Positions 59,038 to 64,000 of a stretch of DNA of 64,000 nucleotides are shown piece after piece. Position numbers and translations under genes: made by a program. The DNA comes from Edaphobacter acidisoli (GTDB lineage: Bacteria; Acidobacteriota; Terriglobia; Terriglobales; Acidobacteriaceae), in the NCBI RefSeq assembly GCF_014642855.1, contig NZ_BMJB01000003.1, positions 124,001 to 188,000 of the forward strand, in the 5' to 3' direction. Position 1 is the stretch's first letter, and each line of letters starts with the position of its first letter. The notes below the pieces were generated by a model. It was not told where the DNA came from, did not search any database, and worked only from the letters and a program-made list of their open reading frames with translations.

Positions 59038-60591
59038 CTATGGACCCTCGTCAAGCTTGTAGCGCTTTTTGGTGGTTGTAGATTGGGCATTTCGAGCTGC
59101 AATGAGCCGCTTCAAGATGGCTGGGACTTCGTCTCTCTGATCTGTCTTTCTGAGCGCGAGCATGAGGTGATACAAAGCTTGTTGGTCATTGGGATTAATG
59201 GAAAGCGCTTTTCTGCTGTAGTTAATCGCTTCCTGCGCATGCCCCGCACGCAGAAAAAGCGTGCTAAGGAGATCGAGTGCGCTTGACATTCGCGGGTTCA
59301 GATCGGCCGCTCGTCTGGCTGCGCTCACTGCCTCGGCATACTCTGCAGTTCCAGGACGAGTCTGCTGCTCAGAAAGGGTCTCGGCCAGCAAGTATTGTGC
59401 GAAGGCATCATTGGGGTGCGCTCTGGCTGCCTCTCGAAAAGACGCGAGTGCCGCTTTCGACTTGTGCTGTTCCGATTGCGAGAGGCCCTCTGCAACGTCG
59501 GCGATGGCGAGATTGGGGTCAAGTCGATTAACCGTATCAAAATCTTCCGTGGCCTTGGCGTAGTCCCCTTTCTCGCTGTACAAAACTGCGCGTGCTAGAT
59601 AAAGTCGTGGGTCATTTGGCAAGCGCGTGAGACCAGCAGCCAACATGTCTATGCCGACCTGGAATGAAGCGTGATTGTAAGACAGTGTTGAAAATTGCAA
59701 ATATGCTTCGACTTTTCGGGGGTTGGCAAGAATGGCATGACGCAACAGCTCGACAGCACGCGGCGTGTCATTATTCGATTCGTAAATATCGGCCCCGAGC
59801 GTGAGCACGTCCTCATCGTCAGGATTGGATTCGAGAAGAGGTTCAATTGTCTCGATCGCGTCCGGTGTGTGACCTGCATTCCATTGCGCGAGAGCAAGAT
59901 TATAACGAGCACTTGGCCGTGACGGATCAAGGGTTAGGACACGTTGCAGTATTGGAATAGCATCTTGATCACGGTCGAGGGCCGTGAGACAAGATGCGAA
60001 TTCAGTTAACAGCACTGGCTGTGCTTCGAGCACAGCTGCGGCTTGTTGGAAATGAGGCACAGCATCTGCGCATTGATTTCCTCTAAAGTCGAGCGAGGCA
60101 AGCATTGCATGCGTGGTTGGGTCGTCGGGACGCAGAGCCAGCACCCGGAGAAGGAGCGGCTCTGCCCGCTCGCTGCCCTGCTGATATTCGATTTGAGCCG
60201 CGCCTTCAAGCGCGGGCAGGTAAGCTGGAGCAAGCCTCAGAGCATGCTGATATGCCGAAAGCGCAGATGCCATCTCGCGTTTTCCAGAAAAAGCCATGCC
60301 GCGAAGCGTCCAAAGTCGGTAATCTCGAGGATATCTCTTGAGGGCTTCGCTGCTCTTTTGAAGTGCTTCATCGAAATCGCCCGTACGCAGTGCAGCAATG
60401 ATCGGCGTTGTACTGTCCTGTGAGCTACCAAAGGTTGCTGACTGAGAAGCAAGGCACTGTGAGGGGCTGATGTACCAAAGGAGTGACAAAATATAGAGCA
60501 GGCACAGGGCTAAGCTAGGTACCGCGGCTCGATGGCGGATTACGGGTGCGATCCTGTTTTTCGCGCAGCGCAAAGCTGCCCGGATGCTCAT
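59038..60591 (-). CDS. Exported tetratricopeptide-repeat protein
   Basis: From the ATG at 60591 the protein has 517 residues; a TTG at 60615 overlaps the preceding stop and is the alternative. An N-terminal membrane segment (LALCLLYILSLLWYIS) serves as signal or anchor. From about residue 60 to the end come some ten to twelve TPR units, with the W-LG-Y-A-F-A-P pattern in blocks like AYQHALRLAPAYLPALEGAA and LALAQWNAGHTPDAIETIEP. TPR arrays bind partner proteins; partner unknown. It lies immediately behind the frameshifted gene. Confidence 0.88.
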   Translation of the reverse strand: MSIRAALRCAKNRIAPVIRHRAAVPSLALCLLYILSLLWYISPSQCLASQSATFGSSQDSTTPIIAALRTGDFDEALQKSSEALKRYPRDYRLWTLRGMAFSGKREMASALSAYQHALRLAPAYLPALEGAAQIEYQQGSERAEPLLLRVLALRPDDPTTHAMLASLDFRGNQCADAVPHFQQAAAVLEAQPVLLTEFASCLTALDRDQDAIPILQRVLTLDPSRPSARYNLALAQWNAGHTPDAIETIEPLLESNPDDEDVLTLGADIYESNNDTPRAVELLRHAILANPRKVEAYLQFSTLSYNHASFQVGIDMLAAGLTRLPNDPRLYLARAVLYSEKGDYAKATEDFDTVNRLDPNLAIADVAEGLSQSEQHKSKAALASFREAARAHPNDAFAQYLLAETLSEQQTRPGTAEYAEAVSAARRAADLNPRMSSALDLLSTLFLRAGHAQEAINYSRKALSINPNDQQALYHLMLALRKTDQRDEVPAILKRLIAARNAQSTTTKKRYKLDEGP

Positions 60592-60611
60592 ACGATCAGT
60601 GTAGCGTTGCT

Positions 60612-61530
60612 TCAATGTGCCAGCTTCTCCGTTAACTGGGACTCCACATTGTCAAAAAATACTCCTTGAAACTGTCCAGGCTTCAACTGCGGCAGCTTAA
60701 TTGTGAACATGTGTTGCGTGTCCGGCGCGATCTTCGACAGATCCAATCTCGGCACGATCCATCCCGTCATTCGGGGTCGAGCTCGATGGGATCTTCCACT
60801 CGAGCAGCATCTCACGCGGCAGACGTTCCCCGCTTAGCTGGTAGGGAGAGATGCAGGCAATGTCGCTAGCGAAGGCCCCCCAGGCAGCGTGCCAAGACAT
60901 TTCAGGAGTATAGGAAATCGCTACAGATTGCCCATGATGCTCCACCTTGAGATAGGGATTTTGCACAACAAGCATGACGCCATGATTTTCGGGGAGGCGT
61001 AGAAAAGCACCGTAATCCTTACCTGGAAGGTCTTTTCTCGATTCGGCAACAGTCAAGCCAATCTGCGGCTCGTAGCTGGAAGGTATATAGGTTGAAAGAA
61101 CTGTATCTTTAAGCACCATCTCGACTGGTACTACTTCCTCTACCGAGAAATCCGGCTTCGTGCCGCCGAAAACTTTGATTTGCTTTGCCACAAAGCGCCA
61201 GCCCGGTTTGAGCCAATAGACGACTTCGATCCGATAGCCCCGCAGTCGGTAGCTGTACGTCATCTCCTCCGCATTTGTCTTCCTGATTTGCGGCGTTACA
61301 TCCGTACTGCGTAGGGTCGTATTGTCGAGCGTCAGCGACCAATGGTCGCTGGCGAAGTTTGCGCTGCTGCCTGAGTCTATGTCGTGGACTGAGGTCAAGC
61401 CGCTCTCATCAAATGTCGCGACTGTGGAAGCATTCTTCAGCGAGAAAGTGGCTGCGCATATAACCGCAGGCATTACGAGTTCAATACAGAGAAGGATCTG
61501 AAGAAATCTATAGATGCGCGGCACGGACAT
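60612..61530 (-). pseudogene. Exported protein gene split by a frameshift
   Basis: Two frames form one protein. Frame 1 runs from the ATG at 61530 (signal peptide IYRFLQILLCIELVMPAVIC) through AATFSLKNASTVATFDESGL, VYWLKPGWRFVAKQIKVFGG and WHAAWGAFASDIACIS to REMLLEWKIPSSS. Beyond this it reads PNDGMDRAE and stops at 60697, while the next frame reads MTGWIVPRLDLSKIAP and on to QGVFFDNVESQLTEKLAH, which looks coding. Removing one base from the GGGG run at 60773-60776 joins them. The protein resembles the N-terminal sandwich domain of some glycoside hydrolases without the catalytic part. A sequencing error is possible. Confidence 0.62.
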
Positions 61531-61625
61531 CCCTAAGGTCATCATTGGTTGAACAAAAATACAGGGGCATATCGGGAAATTGTCCAATGCCCCTGCCGAA
61601 AGAAGTTGAATGCTCTACACCGTGG

Positions 61626-64000
61626 TCAGAAGGAAAGCTTCGCACCCAGTACAACAACACGCGGTGTCTGGGTAGAGTTTGACGTGCCAAAGTTCGTTCC
61701 ATCCTGCGCGTTGCTATCAACGCCGTTCAGATTGGGTCGATTAAGGGCATTGATAAAATCACCTCGAAGCTCCAGGTTGAATCGCTCAGCGATGTTCGTC
61801 GTCTTTTGCAAAGCAAAATCCGTCTGCGCAAAACCTGGGTTCTGGAACTGGTTGCTCTTCTCATTTCCCTCCGAACCAGGAGTAGGCAGTGAGAAGGCGC
61901 CGCAGTTATCGAGATTTCCGCCCGCGCAGTGTGTAAAGATGCCCGCTTTATAAGACTTGCGATCTTTAGGCTGGTTGTAGCTGGAAACGTTGGGGTAGTC
62001 GAAGTTGTCGCCATCCGCATTGAAGTCGCCGCTATCAGCTGCAAACCGAATATTTGAATGAATGGCAGGCTGAGTCGGGTCAATCAGCTGCGCGTGAAAG
62101 GATGCACCGGTGAATACAGTGAAAGGCGTTCCAGATTGCAAAATAGTCGTCCCGGAGAGGCTCCATCCCGAACTGACCCGGCCAACGAGTCCATGACCCT
62201 GGTTCACACCAGGCAACTCGTAGCTCCAGCCGAGAGAGAAGCGATTGGGTGCATTCCAAGGAGACGGCCCATAGTATTGATCGTATGGATAGGCACCGGG
62301 GTAAGCCTGCCAATCATCCTGCGAATCCGATCGCGTGTATGACGCTGTCAGCAGGCCACGTTGCGCGAAGCGACCTTTGACCGCGGCAACAAGGGCTTGG
62401 TAGTTGGAGCGGGCGCCATTCGTGGCATAGGTGATCGAGCCGAAGCTGGTATTCAGCCTCGTCTGCACTCCAGTGCACGAGTTCATGGTTGAGGTTTCAG
62501 TGCATTGGATATGTTGAATCAGGTCGCCTGGGTAGATATTGACATCAACGCCATAGGATGTTGCGCCTGTATTGCCACCACCGATGACCAGGTTGCCAGA
62601 GTGCGAGCCAACGTAACCGACACTGACCACCATTCGGTTGGTCAATTGGCGCTCAACAGCAGCGGACCAGTTGATAGTTCGTGGAGAGGACATGTTCGCA
62701 TCTACTCCGCCAACACTGATGTTCGAACCGACAACACCTCCCTTCGAATCCAGTGGCGTACCGGCGAAAGCGGGATACGTGAATCCATAAGGGTATTTAT
62801 TCTGTGTGCCATAGCTAAAGACCGGCGCGGCAGTTGAGCCATCGCTTTTGAAGGTAGGAACAACAAATCCTGGCGGATTGCCCTTCAAGCCGTTTTCACT
62901 ATTCCCTAGCGTGACGAAGTCATGGTAAAGTCCGATGCCGCCACGAACTACCCACTTGCCGTCGCCGGCAGGATCGAACGCCACTCCTACGCGAGGGCTG
63001 AAGACCCAGTTCATTGAATTGGTGTAGACATGGTTCTGCTGTGTCATTACTCCGTTCGTCACCCTGTTTTGGAAAGAGGTGCCGGACGCTAGATGGAAGT
63101 TAGCCAACTGGGTGCCGCCAATGGGATACGCATTGCCAAAGTTGTCGTAGCGAACTCCATAGTTGATCGTCAGCTTTCTGCTTGCTTGCCAGGTATCTTC
63201 TGCAAACGCGCCAGCCGTGCTCATCGCAAACTGATACTGTCCTGGCTGTGGCTTTCCGGTAACGATGTTGTAGGACAGACCGGTCTCCGAGTAAGGTTTG
63301 TCGTTGATGAGGTCGATCATGTTGTTGTAGTAGAGATTGGGAATACCATAAGCACCGGCAAACAAGGCCAGGTCGTCTCCGTGCCAGCCTTCGTAACCAA
63401 ACTTGAAGCTGTGCCCGCCGTGGATTTTCGTTAGGACATCGCGCCAGTGGTAGCTGTGTTGAATATAGTCGCCCTGGGCGAAGCCGTCCCCAAAGCCGAC
63501 ACCAAGTTGGCTGACGCTGACAATTGGAACCGTGAAAGTTCCTGTCTTGCTATTGAAACCTTCAATCCGGTTGTAACCGAAACTCGCCTCGTTAAGAAGG
63601 GCCGCAGAAAAAGTGTGCGTTTCGTTCACCTGAATTGAGGCACCGTAGTCAGAGTTGGTTGTGGCAAACGCCGGCCGCACTGCAGGACCGCCCGAATTGA
63701 TCGTGTTCCTAATGAAGTTGCCGTAGACTCTGTCTTTGGAGAAGTACTTGTCTAAGCGGAGATTCCACTGCTTCGCATTGTTATAGCTGGAGGAGTTGAA
63801 GTTGCCGTGATCGAATACTGGTGTCCCGCAAGGTATGTTGTCGGTGCTTGGAGTATTGCATCCTGTATTAGCGATCGGGTTTTGAGGGCCGAAAACATCG
63901 ACCGCAGTTGCGGAAACACCCGTCGTCGTTGCGCCGGTTGGCTTGTACTTTGCCATGAGCTGCACTTCAGGCGAATTGGGCTGAGTTGCCTGGGCGAATG
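61626..64000 (-). CDS. TonB-dependent receptor, Oar-like (5' end outside window)
   Basis: The open frame reaches the window end, so the gene begins beyond it. About 790 residues are seen. They contain strand-rich barrel segments with alternating hydrophobic residues, e.g. WNLRLDKYFSKDRVYGNFIR, FKFGYEGWHGDDLALFAGAY and WVFSPRVGVAFDPAGDGKWV, and end TPRVVVLGAKLSF with a terminal Phe typical of outer-membrane barrels. Acidobacterial receptors of this type usually carry an N-terminal carboxypeptidase-like domain and plug. It probably imports oligosaccharides or other polymer fragments using TonB energy. Substrate unknown. Confidence 0.92.
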   Translation of the reverse strand, partial: FAQATQPNSPEVQLMAKYKPTGATTTGVSATAVDVFGPQNPIANTGCNTPSTDNIPCGTPVFDHGNFNSSSYNNAKQWNLRLDKYFSKDRVYGNFIRNTINSGGPAVRPAFATTNSDYGASIQVNETHTFSAALLNEASFGYNRIEGFNSKTGTFTVPIVSVSQLGVGFGDGFAQGDYIQHSYHWRDVLTKIHGGHSFKFGYEGWHGDDLALFAGAYGIPNLYYNNMIDLINDKPYSETGLSYNIVTGKPQPGQYQFAMSTAGAFAEDTWQASRKLTINYGVRYDNFGNAYPIGGTQLANFHLASGTSFQNRVTNGVMTQQNHVYTNSMNWVFSPRVGVAFDPAGDGKWVVRGGIGLYHDFVTLGNSENGLKGNPPGFVVPTFKSDGSTAAPVFSYGTQNKYPYGFTYPAFAGTPLDSKGGVVGSNISVGGVDANMSSPRTINWSAAVERQLTNRMVVSVGYVGSHSGNLVIGGGNTGATSYGVDVNIYPGDLIQHIQCTETSTMNSCTGVQTRLNTSFGSITYATNGARSNYQALVAAVKGRFAQRGLLTASYTRSDSQDDWQAYPGAYPYDQYYGPSPWNAPNRFSLGWSYELPGVNQGHGLVGRVSSGWSLSGTTILQSGTPFTVFTGASFHAQLIDPTQPAIHSNIRFAADSGDFNADGDNFDYPNVSSYNQPKDRKSYKAGIFTHCAGGNLDNCGAFSLPTPGSEGNEKSNQFQNPGFAQTDFALQKTTNIAERFNLELRGDFINALNRPNLNGVDSNAQDGTNFGTSNSTQTPRVVVLGAKLSF

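Overview
The window looks like a chromosome segment from an Acidobacteriota bacterium, probably Terriglobia/Acidobacteriaceae (Granulicella, Edaphobacter, Terriglobus or a relative). The evidence is the GC-rich codon use, two adjacent genes of the soil-associated TIGR03435 family (C-terminal VIDHVERPS signature), a large TonB-dependent receptor with an aromatic C-terminus, several GH3 and secreted peptidase genes, and GC-rich repeats between genes. The genus is inferred from this gene content, not proven.

Layout. 1-2.9 kb: the 3' part of a GH3 beta-glucosidase gene converging on a sugar-isomerase-like gene. 3.0-6.7 kb: ylxP-rbfA-nrnA (ribosome maturation, nanoRNA turnover) and a GT39/ArnT-like membrane glycosyltransferase. 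7.1-12.9 kb: an acetyltransferase, a secreted unknown protein, guaB, and the TIGR03435 pair with a duplicated composite repeat. 13.0-18.5 kb: rimP-nusA-infB with a clear promoter and a terminator-like leader hairpin. 18.6-21.4 kb: an apparent two-gene operon for a PEP-CTERM protein and a 641-residue exported unknown, behind a strong promoter with two copies of an ATCGAT-centred palindrome. 21.6-28.8 kb: an M24 peptidase, two small membrane proteins, a twin-CDGSH protein, an exported unknown, a methyltransferase, a PagL-like deacylase and a GAF-PAS-GGDEF cyclase.

28.9-51.2 kb, all on the minus strand: the complete str-S10-spc-alpha cluster, rpsL-rpsG-fusA-tuf-rpsJ-rplC-rplD-rplW-rplB-rpsS-rplV-rpsC-rplP-rpmC-rpsQ-rplN-rplX-rplE-rpsZ-rpsH-rplF-rplR-rpsE-rpmD-rplO-secY-adk-map-infA-rpmJ-rpsM-rpsK-rpsD-rpoA-rplQ. 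It supplies ribosomal proteins, elongation factors, the Sec channel, RNA polymerase alpha and N-terminal methionine removal.

51.7-64 kb: an S9 peptidase, an Ig-like/beta-propeller lipoprotein, a GH3 enzyme, a TPR protein, a frameshifted exported protein and the 3' part of a TonB-dependent receptor. This flank looks like polymer uptake and degradation; the GH3 promoter carries the same palindrome as the PEP-CTERM operon, suggesting shared control by one LacI-type regulator.

I found no CRISPR array, defence system, prophage, transposase, tRNA or rRNA. The least explained signals are the shared ATCGAT operator motif, the composite hexamer-plus-hairpin repeat, the hairpins placed between genes of the alpha cluster, and the 60.8 kb frameshift. 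Hand-counted positions of short sites may be off by a base or so.
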